Notes: a model not told the origin generated them from the letters alone. A stretch of 64,000 nucleotides of DNA from Pelomonas sp047654805 (GCF_047654805.1 NZ_JASGIV010000001.1:2852001-2916000); one strand, 5' to 3'. Positions 1 to 8,516 are shown, numbered from the stretch's first letter. Program-made: numbers and translations.

Positions 1-266
1 TGGACGATCTCGTCAGTGAGGAACAACCGCGCAGACGGGAAACGTTCGCGCGTTTCGAAGGCCAGCTGGATGGCACGCTCCACGCCGTGGCACTGACCGA
101 AGCTGTGCGGCAGCCGGACGGTGAGCGGCCCCATCTCAAGGACGAAGTCCCGGGCACGGATGCGATCGATGACCTGGCTGGCGAAGGCGCGCTCGATGTC
201 CGGCTGAACGACAAGCTTCAACCCGAACGAGGTACGGCGGAACGCCCGCGTGTCCACTCCGGCCAT
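1..266 (-). CDS. IspH/LytB-like 4-hydroxy-3-methylbut-2-enyl diphosphate reductase, N-terminal part (cut by window edge)
   Basis: Only about 88 N-terminal residues are visible; the gene runs off the left edge. The stretch GQCHGVERAI (about residues 69-78) corresponds to the first cluster-ligand motif of IspH, normally GFCxGVxRAI, with Cys conserved. IspH is a [4Fe-4S] enzyme that makes IPP and DMAPP in the last step of the MEP pathway. The ATG at 266 lies 33 bases after the stop of the upstream gene. It is the last visible gene of an isoprenoid operon, so it may be a pathway-dedicated paralogue rather than the housekeeping copy. The Q and H beside the Cys, and about 55 residues before the motif, are unusual. 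The function of the complete protein is inferred. Confidence 0.72.
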   Translation of the reverse strand, partial: MAGVDTRAFRRTSFGLKLVVQPDIERAFASQVIDRIRARDFVLEMGPLTVRLPHSFGQCHGVERAIQLAFETRERFPSARLFLTDEIV

Positions 267-299
267 GGTGCCAAATTCTTAGGCGAGAACTCGGGAGCG

Positions 300-851
300 T
301 CAAGGTTGGAGAGGATGCGCCTCTAGGGGGCTGCGAGCCATCTGAACCGCGGCCGGAACAGCTTGCCGCAATGCACCGAAAACGGCGCGCTGCCCATCCA
401 GCGCTGCACAGCGAGGGCACTCGCCAGGCCAGCTTTGGTCGAACTCGGCCCACAGCGCTTGCAGGCCGGCGTGGCGGGTGCCAAACGAGAGCGCGTGCAG
501 CACCAACTCGTGGAAGGCCAGCAAGTCGTGCAACTGGGCACGAACAAACAAGCGCCCATCGGCCACGGTGGTGTCGAGCAGCGCGCGGCCGTTCATGACG
601 TCGCGCAAGGTATCGGCAGTGGTGCGCACGTGGGGCAGCTCATCCGGTGCGGCGGGCTCGATGCACACCGTCAACGGCTCGCCTGCATCGGCATGCAGCG
701 ACAGACGGGCTTCGTCCAGCACCAGCACCGCGCGGCGGCCGGCGACGACACGGCTCAGCTGACGCGCACTGCCCTCTTGAGCCAGCAGCAGTTGCACCAG
801 GCGCTGCAACCACGCAATGAGCTGGACCTCGGCGAGGGTGGGCGGCCTCAT
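300..851 (-). CDS. small protein of the isoprenoid operon, possibly SCP2-like lipid carrier
   Basis: The product is 183 aa, with no signal peptide and no membrane segment. It starts with an ATGA overlap on the CrtC-like gene, so the two are translationally coupled. Residues 30-125 alternate beta-like segments with a helical stretch (ADTLRDVMNGRALL, then LFVRAQLHDLLAFHELVLHAL). This resembles the SCP2 sterol-carrier layout, in which a hydrophobic tunnel holds a lipid. The resemblance is by eye and weak. If correct, the protein could hold or deliver the isoprenoid intermediate made by its neighbours. Otherwise it is an uncharacterised operon member. Confidence 0.6.
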   Translation of the reverse strand: MRPPTLAEVQLIAWLQRLVQLLLAQEGSARQLSRVVAGRRAVLVLDEARLSLHADAGEPLTVCIEPAAPDELPHVRTTADTLRDVMNGRALLDTTVADGRLFVRAQLHDLLAFHELVLHALSFGTRHAGLQALWAEFDQSWPGECPRCAALDGQRAVFGALRQAVPAAVQMARSPLEAHPLQP

Positions 852-1900
852 CGCGTGTACTCCGCATAGGCCTGACCTCGGGCATCCTGCACGTGGCCGT
901 CCAGGCGCAAGGTGATCGCAGCCGCGCCGCTGGCCTCGCTGATGCGCGTGTGTACCGGCTGCCGTTCATCGGGCACCACGATCTGCAGGTGGGTGTCGAA
1001 ACTGAGCTGCAGCCGCAGGCTGTCGCGCTCATCGGCGGCCAGCACGGTAAGCGACACCGGCGCGCGCTCCGGACAGTCAGCCAGCAGCGTGGCCATGGTA
1101 CCGGGCAACCGGGCCGGCAGCACGCTTCGCTCGGACCATGCCCAGCGCAGCGTCACCGCTGGACCGAGAAACACTTTGCGCAGCTCCCGCCCCACGATGA
1201 CGAAGACGTACGGCAGGCCGTGGCGGCTGTGCGCGCGATCGGTACGCAGGTCGACCACCACCGTAACGGCGGGCCCGTCCGGCGAGGCCGCGTGGGCCAC
1301 AGCCCACTCCCAGCCGAAGTCTTCGCCCCAGCGGAAGCGCCCGAAGTTGTGGTCCTGGTAGCAGAACCAATCGTGCGTGACGGAGGTGCCCTTGCCGCAG
1401 GCCCACAGCTCTCCCTTGGCGACCAGCCGAGGCACCAGACCCCAGCCGATGAAGCCGCTTCCGAAGGACGATCCTTCCGTCACCAGCATCGCAGTGCTGT
1501 CCGGACGTGCCTCTAAGGCCAGGCCGATGTCCAGTCCAGCAGGCTGCAGGCGCAGGCGCCACACCTGCTCCTGCAGCGTCAGTTCCACCTCGTCGCCGCG
1601 GATGACCAACGGGCGCGGGCGCAGCATGCCCGGCAGCCACGGCACACTGCGGCTGGCGCCATGCACGCGCGGCGGATCCTCCGCCTTGCCCGGCACGTGG
1701 ATCACCAGCGTGCATTGCAGCTCGGCCCGGCCGCCGCCCCCAGCGAGGCTCACGTTGGCCAGAGCTCGCCAGCCGCTGGCCGGGTGCATCAGCACGAAGT
1801 GATACCAGTCCTTCCAGTTGGGCGGTGCCGATTCCGGCTGCGGCGGGATGCGCAGCATCTGGACGCGCTCGAACAGCTCGTCTCGCAGCGCTGGGGTCAT
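848..1900 (-). CDS. CrtC/AttH-like lipocalin-fold protein (hydroxyneurosporene synthase-like)
   Basis: The product is 350 aa. The central motif DHNFGRFRWGEDFGWEW (residues 183-199), with the preceding HDWFCYQ, is the signature of the CrtC/AttH lipocalin-like superfamily. That group includes carotenoid 1,2-hydratase (CrtC) and, more distantly, fungal pericyclases. The protein is shorter than typical CrtC and has no phytoene synthase or desaturase beside it in the window, so ordinary carotenoid hydration is not indicated. It sits between an SCP2-like gene (4-nt overlap) and a 337-aa unknown (5-nt gap). A role in hydration or cyclisation of the polyprenyl product is inferred from context. Confidence 0.7.
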   Translation of the reverse strand: MTPALRDELFERVQMLRIPPQPESAPPNWKDWYHFVLMHPASGWRALANVSLAGGGGRAELQCTLVIHVPGKAEDPPRVHGASRSVPWLPGMLRPRPLVIRGDEVELTLQEQVWRLRLQPAGLDIGLALEARPDSTAMLVTEGSSFGSGFIGWGLVPRLVAKGELWACGKGTSVTHDWFCYQDHNFGRFRWGEDFGWEWAVAHAASPDGPAVTVVVDLRTDRAHSRHGLPYVFVIVGRELRKVFLGPAVTLRWAWSERSVLPARLPGTMATLLADCPERAPVSLTVLAADERDSLRLQLSFDTHLQIVVPDERQPVHTRISEASGAAAITLRLDGHVQDARGQAYAEYTR

Positions 1901-1905
1901 GGCGA

Positions 1906-2919
1906 TCAGCGGCCCAGCGGGCCGCGCTCACCGAGCACGTCATCGGGCGGGGGGCGCGGCACCTCAGGCTCTGTCGGTGGCGGCTCGGGTGCACGCGCGG
2001 CAATCTGCTCGAGCACCAGCGCGATGCGGGGCGACAGCGTCCACAGCCCCAGCAGAAGGTTGGCGAACCAGCGGTCGGCCTGCGTGCCGAGCGTGCCAGC
2101 GAAGGCGTGAAGCTGGGCGTCGGCCATGCGCATGTCCGGCGCGGGCGCATCGCCGCCTTCGACATCGGTGTCCGCCAGGCCCAGCAACCAGCGCTCCCAG
2201 ATGTGCAGCAACTGCCCCTGCCCCACCTGTCCACCCAGCGCAGCGTTGAGCCCCGACGTGGCGGCCAGGCCCGACAGCACCCAGCGTGGAGCCTGGGCTG
2301 ACGCGAAGGCCACCACGCCGTTCTTGAAGAAGCGGGTGCGGCCAAGCCGCTCCAGCAGTTGCTTGCCTTCGGGGGATTCGCCACGGGCGGCGCCGGCCTG
2401 GCAAACCGCCACCAACAACTCGGCCACGAGCCAGCGCGCCGGCAACATGTCCAGGCCCGCGAGGCCCGCCACCAGGCTGTAGCTCGCCTGCGCCGAGGCG
2501 CCGAAGTCACCGCCGCCCGCCTTGGGGCCTTCGTCACCCAACGGCAGCGAGACCGACAGCGGGCACTCCAGTGCGGGCAAAGGCGTGTCGCCGGTTTCCT
2601 CCAGCACCGTCAACGTGATGGGCACGGCTTCTTCGCTGACTCCGGGAAAACGCAGCGCGCTGGTAAGGCGGCTGCCGCCCTTGAGGTGCAACGGCACGCG
2701 CACCGTAATCGTCTGGCGCACCTCGGCGCCCTGCAGCAGGTAAACGTAGTCCGGCTCGATACGGGGCGCAGACGGCAGGATCTGCCCGTCGCTTGCCACC
2801 CACTCGTCCACGGTGGGACGCAGCAGCACGGCGGCCATCATTCGATTGCTCAGCTTCAGGCGCAGCGCCACGGCCATGCCGGGATGAGCCTCAAGATCGA
2901 CGCGGGGAATGGCGGGCAT
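1906..2919 (-). CDS. unknown protein of the isoprenoid operon
   Basis: The product is 337 aa and belongs to no family I recognise. Residues 1-115 look like a beta-sandwich domain: short alternating hydrophobic strands such as MAVALRLKL, TITVRVPL and VPITLTVLE. Residues 140-310 look helical, rich in Ala and Leu, with Trp residues in APRWVLSG, IWERWLLG and DRWFANLLLGLW. The C-terminal 30 residues are Pro/Glu-rich and probably disordered. There is no signal peptide. It lies 22 bases after the polyprenyl synthase gene and 5 bases before the CrtC-like gene, so it is co-transcribed. A catalytic or scaffold role cannot be told from sequence. Confidence 0.65.
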   Translation of the reverse strand: MPAIPRVDLEAHPGMAVALRLKLSNRMMAAVLLRPTVDEWVASDGQILPSAPRIEPDYVYLLQGAEVRQTITVRVPLHLKGGSRLTSALRFPGVSEEAVPITLTVLEETGDTPLPALECPLSVSLPLGDEGPKAGGGDFGASAQASYSLVAGLAGLDMLPARWLVAELLVAVCQAGAARGESPEGKQLLERLGRTRFFKNGVVAFASAQAPRWVLSGLAATSGLNAALGGQVGQGQLLHIWERWLLGLADTDVEGGDAPAPDMRMADAQLHAFAGTLGTQADRWFANLLLGLWTLSPRIALVLEQIAARAPEPPPTEPEVPRPPPDDVLGERGPLGR

Positions 2920-2941
2920 GGCGACGATGGGAGGAGAGTCG

Positions 2942-4051
2942 TCAGAGGTTACGGTAAATGACGTAGTTCACCAACTCGCGCAGGAAGCGCCCATCAGCGA
3001 CATCGCACGTCCAGGCTTCATCGACTCGCAGCGGCGTGGCGGACGAAAAGAATGCCAGCGCCGCCAGCAGTTCTGCGGCCAAGTCGGCATGTGCACGGGC
3101 CACCTGCCAGCCGTGCTCGATGCTGCCGCAGCGCTTCATCTCCTCGAACACCATTACCGCCTGCTGCGGCGACTTGCTCTCGCGCGGCGTGGCGAGCACG
3201 CTCAGGATCTCGTCGGCCCTGGGGCTCACGCGCAGCACGTGATTGAGCATCAGCGTGCGCTTGCCCTCGTAGATGTCTCCGTGGATCTCCTTGCCGTAAG
3301 CCTCGGTCTCGCCTACCAGGTTGAGCAAGTCGTCCTGGATCTGGAACGCGATGCCGATGGCAGCGCCGAAGCTCGTGACTGCCTCCATGGCCGGCGCCAG
3401 CTCCGCGTCGCGCCCCAGCGGCCAGCCGACGATGAGCCCGGCGCGCAGCGGCGTGATGAATGAGTACCAGCAGGTCTTCTTCGTGCACATGGCGAAGTAG
3501 TCTTCATCGGCGAGCGCGGGCACGTTGTCGCTCACCCAGTCCAGCTCCATGGCCTGCCCCTCGGCCGACTGCCGCGCCATCAGCTCGATCTCGTGCAGCA
3601 GGTGCAACGCCTTGGCCACACCCACGACGGCGAGGTTCTCCAGCAGCAGACCTACCGACATGACATTGGTGGCATCGCCCGCGTTGATGGCACGAGCCAC
3701 GCCCACTCGACGGTGCAGTGTTTCAGCACCCCGGCGGTTCTCAGAGCCGTCCTCGATGTCGTCGTGGATCAGGAAGGCGTTGTGATAGAACTCCAGCGCC
3801 GTGGCCACAGTGAGCGCCGATTCGCCGTGCGCCCCTACTGCTCGCGCGGCGCTGATGCACATGGCTGGGCGTAGCATCTTGCCCTGGCGGAAAGGGTAGT
3901 CGCGCAACAACTCGTACAGCGCGCCGTAGGCACCGGGCTCGGCGGCGCGGGCGTCAAGGTAGCCGCCGATCGTCTGTGCAATGGCCGCGCGCACGCCCGA
4001 CAGGGCGTCGTTGATGATGGATGCGTCGTAGGGAGCCTTGCCGGCAGCCAT
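2942..4051 (-). CDS. polyprenyl diphosphate synthase (trans-isoprenyl diphosphate synthase family)
   Basis: The product is 369 aa. It carries the trans-prenyltransferase motifs: GKMLRP (57-62), first Asp-rich motif DDIED (97-101), second motif DDLLN (240-244), and GDIYEGKRTL (258-267). The second motif is DDxxN rather than DDxxD, a form seen in several GGPP synthases. Residue F89 lies eight positions before the first Asp of the first motif, Y89-H90 region included, so chain length (C15, C20 or longer) cannot be fixed by eye. The start at 4051 gives 11 bases after the methyltransferase stop and the family's expected N-terminus. It supplies the allylic diphosphate for the operon. Ubiquinone octaprenyl synthases lack this context. 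Confidence 0.9.
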   Translation of the reverse strand: MAAGKAPYDASIINDALSGVRAAIAQTIGGYLDARAAEPGAYGALYELLRDYPFRQGKMLRPAMCISAARAVGAHGESALTVATALEFYHNAFLIHDDIEDGSENRRGAETLHRRVGVARAINAGDATNVMSVGLLLENLAVVGVAKALHLLHEIELMARQSAEGQAMELDWVSDNVPALADEDYFAMCTKKTCWYSFITPLRAGLIVGWPLGRDAELAPAMEAVTSFGAAIGIAFQIQDDLLNLVGETEAYGKEIHGDIYEGKRTLMLNHVLRVSPRADEILSVLATPRESKSPQQAVMVFEEMKRCGSIEHGWQVARAHADLAAELLAALAFFSSATPLRVDEAWTCDVADGRFLRELVNYVIYRNL

Positions 4052-4062
4052 CGCGCAGCCGT

Positions 4063-4905
4063 TCAGGTGCTGGCGACCGTGATGCCGATGCCGGGCAGCG
4101 CCTCCACCCAGTACACGTCGGCGAAGCCGGCCTGCCGGAACAGCGCCTGGAACTCCGCGCCAGTTCGGTGCTGCACGAATCCGGGATCGGCCAGCTTGGC
4201 CCAAGGGTGACTCATGTCGTTGAACCACTTGGGACCCGGGTCGGCCACGAAGGCCATGCCGCCGGGCTTGAGCACACGGCGCCAGGCCCTCACCGCCGCG
4301 GCGCCATCGGGGTAGTGATGGAAGGCCAGGCAGCAGCTGATCGCGTCGAAGTAGCCCTCGAAGATCGCCGGCGGGTCGCCGACGTCGGCCTGCACGAAGG
4401 CCATGTTGGTGATTCCGGCCTGGCGCGCGTTGCGCCAGGAGGTTTCCACCATGCCGCGCGAAAGATCAGCGGCTACGACCTCGCCTTCGGGCACCAGCCT
4501 GGCCAGCGCAAGCGCCTCGATGCCCGGCCCGCAGGACGGGTCCAGGATGCGCGCATCGGGCACGAGGTGCGGCAGCAGCATGCCCAGCAGCTCATCGAAG
4601 ACGGGCTGCGAGAACGGTTTTACGGCCTGCTCGTAGTCGTCACTGCAATGGTCGAACTCGACGACCGAGTCGTAGTGCCCAGGCGTCTGGGCCAGCAGTT
4701 GCGGCGCGTCCAGCCGTTTGCTCAGCTCCGGACCGCCGCCCGGCAGCTTGCGCGGCGGCGGCGGCTCGCCCAGCACGTTGGGCCGGTAAAGCCCCAGGCT
4801 CTTCAACATGAGAGCCGGCCGGAAGACGTAATGGCTCCAGGACCACAGCCCATACGTCAGCGTGGGCCCCAGCACATGCCTTTGGACGTCGAAGGATTCG
4901 CTCAT
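4063..4905 (-). CDS. class I SAM-dependent methyltransferase, first gene of the isoprenoid operon
   Basis: The product is 280 aa. Motif I is ILDPSCGPGIEAL (120-132), followed by an acidic loop VVAADLS and VLKPGGMAFV, typical of UbiE/COQ5-like class I methyltransferases. I take the ATG at 4905, which has GGAAG upstream, over a longer reading to 5031 because the extra residues look like non-coding leader. About 110 residues precede motif I, longer than usual, and could form a substrate-binding cap. As the promoter-proximal gene it probably methylates an isoprenoid precursor or product. C-methylation of a prenyl diphosphate is one possibility, but unproven. Confidence 0.85.
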   Translation of the reverse strand: MSESFDVQRHVLGPTLTYGLWSWSHYVFRPALMLKSLGLYRPNVLGEPPPPRKLPGGGPELSKRLDAPQLLAQTPGHYDSVVEFDHCSDDYEQAVKPFSQPVFDELLGMLLPHLVPDARILDPSCGPGIEALALARLVPEGEVVAADLSRGMVETSWRNARQAGITNMAFVQADVGDPPAIFEGYFDAISCCLAFHHYPDGAAAVRAWRRVLKPGGMAFVADPGPKWFNDMSHPWAKLADPGFVQHRTGAEFQALFRQAGFADVYWVEALPGIGITVAST

Positions 4906-5258
4906 GCCACTTCCGCTTGAGATCGAATTCCGATCATGCGCGCATTGCGGCACGGACCGCAAGCCGCGCGGGCCGTCAGGCGCGCACGATCGGCCTGTCA
5001 ATCCCACGACAAGCACCTGTCCAGAGACCACACGCCCTACCCCGCCACCCCGACCTCCAAGCCTTCACTCTCACACTGCTCGAAGTGGCATTGCGCTGCA
5101 CCGTCTCGGTCATCTGCCGGGATGCATGCAGGTAGAACTGTGTGCCCGCCGGGGCGCGGCGTTCAAGGCAGACCTGAACGCCCAATGCCGATCAAGCCCA
5201 TCACGACGCCGCGGACACGAAGCCTGAGCTCACCGCTCCTTCTAGGCCCTGGGAACCG
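4906..5258. promoter_or_regulatory. intergenic region upstream of the isoprenoid operon, with inverted repeat at 4945-4962
   Basis: No convincing gene is seen here. An inverted repeat TTGCGG-N6-CCGCAA at 4945-4962 lies 40 bases upstream of the methyltransferase ATG, a plausible place for an operator. No clear -35/-10 pair was recognised. The region also holds the end of the leader between the SDR gene and the operon. Confidence 0.35.
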
Positions 5259-6098
5259 TCAGGCCGGCTTGCCGGAGATCCCGGTGGCCATGCGCATGAA
5301 GCCGTCGAAGGCACGATCCGAAAGGAGGTTCCGCATGAAGATCATCGGCTTGGCACCGAAGCCAACCGCATAGCGGGTCTTCGGACGGCGCGCCTTGACA
5401 GCCTCGGCAATGGTGCTGGCGACCAGCTCGGGAAGCGACTGGCGCTTGCGGCTGGCTGCGCCGACCATGGACTCGGCCATCGGCTGCGCTTGAGGGGCGT
5501 AGGCTCCGTTGCCTGAGACTTCAATCAACTTGTCCGCGGCGATGCCGGCCCACTCAGTCCTGATGCCTCCGGGCTCGACGACCACTACGTCGATGCCAAA
5601 CGGCTGAACCTCCATGCGCAGGCAGTCGCTGATGGCCTCAAGGGCGAACTTCGTCCCGTGATACCAGGCGCCCAGCGGCGTGTGAATCTTGCCGCCCATC
5701 GACGTGATGTTGACAATGGTGCCAGCGCGGCTGCGACGCATGTGCGGCAACACCAGTTGGATCAGGCGGACCGCACCGAAGACGTTGACCTCGAACTGGG
5801 CGCGCGCCTCGTTGATCGACACATCCTCCACCGCGCCATAGGAGCCGTAGCCGGCGTTGTTGACCAGCACGTCGATGCGGCCAGACAGGGAAATGATCCT
5901 GTCGACACAGGCTCGCATCGAGGCATCGTCGGTCACGTCCAGCGCCAGGACGGTGATCCCGGCCTTTGCCAGATCGCGCATGCGTTCCACGCGCCGTGCC
6001 GCCGCATACACGGTGTAGCCAAGACTATTGAGCTTGACGGCGGTAGCGGCGCCGATGCCGGAAGACGCGCCGGTCACGAGAGCAACTTTGGAGTTCAT
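5259..6098 (-). CDS. short-chain dehydrogenase/reductase (SDR)
   Basis: The product is 279 aa, a classical SDR. It has the TGASSGIG cofactor motif (9-16), NNAGYG (80-85), catalytic Ser 133 and YHGTK (Y146, K150). The start at 6098 places the Rossmann motif at the usual distance from the N-terminus. An upstream extension to 6221 lacks family similarity. The C-terminus, ending near GISGKPA, is typical of the oxidoreductases that reduce ketones or retinal-like substrates. It is on the same strand as the START-domain gene, separated by 156 bases. The substrate is unknown. Confidence 0.9.
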   Translation of the reverse strand: MNSKVALVTGASSGIGAATAVKLNSLGYTVYAAARRVERMRDLAKAGITVLALDVTDDASMRACVDRIISLSGRIDVLVNNAGYGSYGAVEDVSINEARAQFEVNVFGAVRLIQLVLPHMRRSRAGTIVNITSMGGKIHTPLGAWYHGTKFALEAISDCLRMEVQPFGIDVVVVEPGGIRTEWAGIAADKLIEVSGNGAYAPQAQPMAESMVGAASRKRQSLPELVASTIAEAVKARRPKTRYAVGFGAKPMIFMRNLLSDRAFDGFMRMATGISGKPA

Positions 6099-6254
6099 GG
6101 CAGGAATCGTGGGCAGAGAGTTGAGGGGCGTGGCGGCCCCGATTGGCTCGCCTTGTGTGCCATCAACTCTAGGAAACCAGGGCCGGTGCAGCCCTGGCGA
6201 TCCACGCCACCTGCCAGGCAAACGGCGCCAACTGTTCGACCGTCGGCGCCAACC

Positions 6255-6869
6255 TCAGTGGTCTGCCTGGACGCGCGCCCTGAGGGCCTTGAGCGTCCCA
6301 TACGGCGTGTCCACCACTGCCTGGTTGGCCAGCCAGCTTGGGATGGCACCGCCCGGGGAGGCATGCATCTGGTAGCTCACGCCGACCCCATCGGCATTGG
6401 AAACCAGGCGCCACTGGCCCTCCGCCAAGGGAATGCGCACCCTGCCCTCGCGCAACGGGACGAGATTCGGAACGGCTTCGACACTGACGACTACGACCCC
6501 ATCGGCGGGACGCGAATAGCCGAAGCGGTAGACGCCATCACGGTTCGACACAGGCCACGGAGCCTTGTTCTCGAGGTAGTGGTATTGCTCGGTGTCGCTC
6601 GACTTCAGCAAGTCGGAAGTGATGACGTCGGGCATCCACTTGCGAAAGGCGCCGGCGTCTCGCAGCGCCAGAACGACGTGCTCCAGCTTCGCTCTGACTT
6701 GCACTTCACCCCGGAACTCGCGCAAAGGCGAGTCCGCAACCGACCGCACATAGACCTGGATGCCGTCGGCGTCCTTGGCAAGGTTCCATGCGTCTTGTGC
6801 AGATGCTGAATTGCCCGCGAACAGGCCGGCCGCGATCAGAACGGCTATCGAAGATCTCATGATGTTCAT
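6255..6869 (-). CDS. secreted START-domain lipid-binding protein
   Basis: The product is 204 aa with a signal peptide (about residues 1-24, cleavage near ASA-QD). The remainder matches the START fold as found in proteobacterial secreted proteins. Landmarks are WNLAKDADGIQVYVR near the start, FRKWMPDV, ENKAPWPVSNRDGVYRF and the C-terminal helix with IPSWLANQAVVDTPYGTLKALR. Such proteins bind a hydrophobic ligand in a deep pocket in the periplasm. Neighbours are an SDR downstream and a decayed patatin fragment and an OYE gene upstream. The ligand is unknown. Confidence 0.85.
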   Translation of the reverse strand: MNIMRSSIAVLIAAGLFAGNSASAQDAWNLAKDADGIQVYVRSVADSPLREFRGEVQVRAKLEHVVLALRDAGAFRKWMPDVITSDLLKSSDTEQYHYLENKAPWPVSNRDGVYRFGYSRPADGVVVVSVEAVPNLVPLREGRVRIPLAEGQWRLVSNADGVGVSYQMHASPGGAIPSWLANQAVVDTPYGTLKALRARVQADH

Positions 6870-7026
6870 GCGCAGTCGATGCGAAGTGCAGAGGCCATGA
6901 ACTTAGTGGCGAAGCCGTCTTCGTCCACTCGCCCGATGCGCCACCAGCACAGCAATCGATACCGACGAGGTCCTGGTCGGAGACCGTCATGTCGCCAACC
7001 GCCACTGCACCGCGCCAACGCCTACA

Positions 7027-7380
7027 TCAGGGCGGCAAGGATGCCGTAGTCACGGTGCTCGCGACTTCAGGATCACCTTCCCGCGAGAGGGCGCGTCGCG
7101 GCAGGGCTGCATGCATGGCTCCGCGTATGGCGGCCAATGCGCCGGTCGCGGCTTCGTATCCACGCCTCCTGGCGGCTTCCCGGCCCGATGCATCACTCAT
7201 CCCGGCTGGAGCGATGACGGGCGCGATCAGCACATCGGCCAGACCAGTCTCCCGGCTGACAACAGGCAACTCTGCACCTGAGCCACCCTGAGCCACATGG
7301 ACACCTTCGAGGCGCACCTCCACGATGCGCTGCGCCTGGCGGTTCGGCTCTCGTCGCGGGCGTCCTATTCGAGCGTTCAA
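7027..7380 (-). pseudogene. probable remnant of a patatin-like phospholipase C-terminus
   Basis: The open frame has no ATG start; only TTG is available, overlapping the stop of the OYE gene. The part ADVLIAPVIAPAGMSD followed by ARRRGYEAATGALAAI resembles the C-terminal end of bacterial patatin-like phospholipases. There a DVxIxP strand is followed by a helix with GYxAA. The nucleophile elbow GxSxG and the Asp dyad are absent, so this would be a fragment. The assignment is by eye and weak. The stretch 6870-7026 next to it shows nothing else. Confidence 0.3.
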
Positions 7381-8477
7381 GCCGGTTGATAGACCTGGTA
7401 GTCCGTGTACCCCTCAGCGCCGCCGCCAAAGCTTCGTGATCGATCCGCCTTCTCGAGCGGCCAGCCATTGCGCAACCGCTCCACCAAATCCGGATTCGCG
7501 ATGAAGGGTTCGCCAAACGCGGCAAGGTCAATGAGCCCCTCCTGGATGCAGCGCTCAGCATGCGCACGAGTCATGCCGCCGGCAAGGATCAGCGTACCGC
7601 GATAGCGCAGCCGAAACTGCGGCAGGAAACTGGCCGGAATGGGCGTGCTGCCGCGCGACTGCTGGTCCATCAGGTGGACGTAGGCCAAGTTGAACTTCGA
7701 TAGCTCGTCGGCCAGATGCAGGTACGTCTTATCGACGTCGTCGTACAGCCCCATGTCAAACAGACCGCCGTAGGGTGACAGGCGCACCGCAGTGCGATCG
7801 GCGCCAATTCTGTCGGCAACCGCAGCCACGGTCTCCAACAGGAAGCGGGAGCGATTTTCTATTGTGTCGCTGCGGTACTCGTCGGTTCGGTCGTTGACCA
7901 GCGGGTTCAAGAACTGCTCGATGAGGTAGCCGTTTGCTCCATGGAGCTCGATACCGTCGAAGCCGGCTTCGATGGCTCGCTCGGCGGCCACGGCGAAGTC
8001 TCGGATGACTCCCCGGACTTCGGCCGTACTCAACGCGCGCGGTGCGGACACGTCGACCGGACCTGCGCTGCCATCGGCGAGGAAACCCCAAGCCTGAGAG
8101 GCTTTTGCAATCTGCGCTGTCGAGCTGACCGGGGCGATCCCGCCTGGCTGGTTGGACACATGGGACACGCGGCCCACGTGCCACAACTGGGTGAAGATTG
8201 CGCCGCCTTGCGCATGCACGGCCTGTGTGACCGCTCGCCAGCCAGCGACCTGGGCCGACGTGTACAAGCCCGGAATGAAAACGAATCCTTCGGCCGTCTT
8301 CGAGATGGGCGTGCCCTCGGTGATGATCAATCCGGCACCGGCCCGCTGTTGGTAGTACAGCGCGTTCAGCGCATTCGGGATGCCGTCCGGGTTGCGTGCC
8401 CGGGTCATCGGCGCCATCACGATGCGATTGCGCAAGTGCAATACACCGAGGTCATAGGGTTCAAACAAGTCGTTCAT
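7377..8477 (-). CDS. Old Yellow Enzyme family NAD(P)H:flavin oxidoreductase (NemA-like)
   Basis: The product is 366 aa, the full length for the family. Landmarks are the N-terminal NRIVMAPMTRAR, QLWHVGR, the active-site HGANGYLIEQFLNP and FGEPFIANPDL near the end. FMN-dependent OYEs of this class reduce activated alkenes, N-ethylmaleimide and nitro compounds in the cytoplasm using NADPH. It lies in a minus-strand run with a yellow/MRJP-like gene, an SDR and a DJ-1 family gene. That set is commonly controlled by LysR or TetR regulators that respond to electrophiles. The divergent LysR gene here is broken by an IS. Confidence 0.93.
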   Translation of the reverse strand: MNDLFEPYDLGVLHLRNRIVMAPMTRARNPDGIPNALNALYYQQRAGAGLIITEGTPISKTAEGFVFIPGLYTSAQVAGWRAVTQAVHAQGGAIFTQLWHVGRVSHVSNQPGGIAPVSSTAQIAKASQAWGFLADGSAGPVDVSAPRALSTAEVRGVIRDFAVAAERAIEAGFDGIELHGANGYLIEQFLNPLVNDRTDEYRSDTIENRSRFLLETVAAVADRIGADRTAVRLSPYGGLFDMGLYDDVDKTYLHLADELSKFNLAYVHLMDQQSRGSTPIPASFLPQFRLRYRGTLILAGGMTRAHAERCIQEGLIDLAAFGEPFIANPDLVERLRNGWPLEKADRSRSFGGGAEGYTDYQVYQPA

Positions 8478-8516
8478 GGGTAAGCCGCGCGCCAGTAGCT
8501 CTTGTCCGATGGCCGA

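Noticed and set aside
4906..5031. N-terminal extension of the operon's methyltransferase
   Set aside because: It would include the inverted repeat and has no family-like sequence; the ATG at 4905 has a ribosome-binding site.
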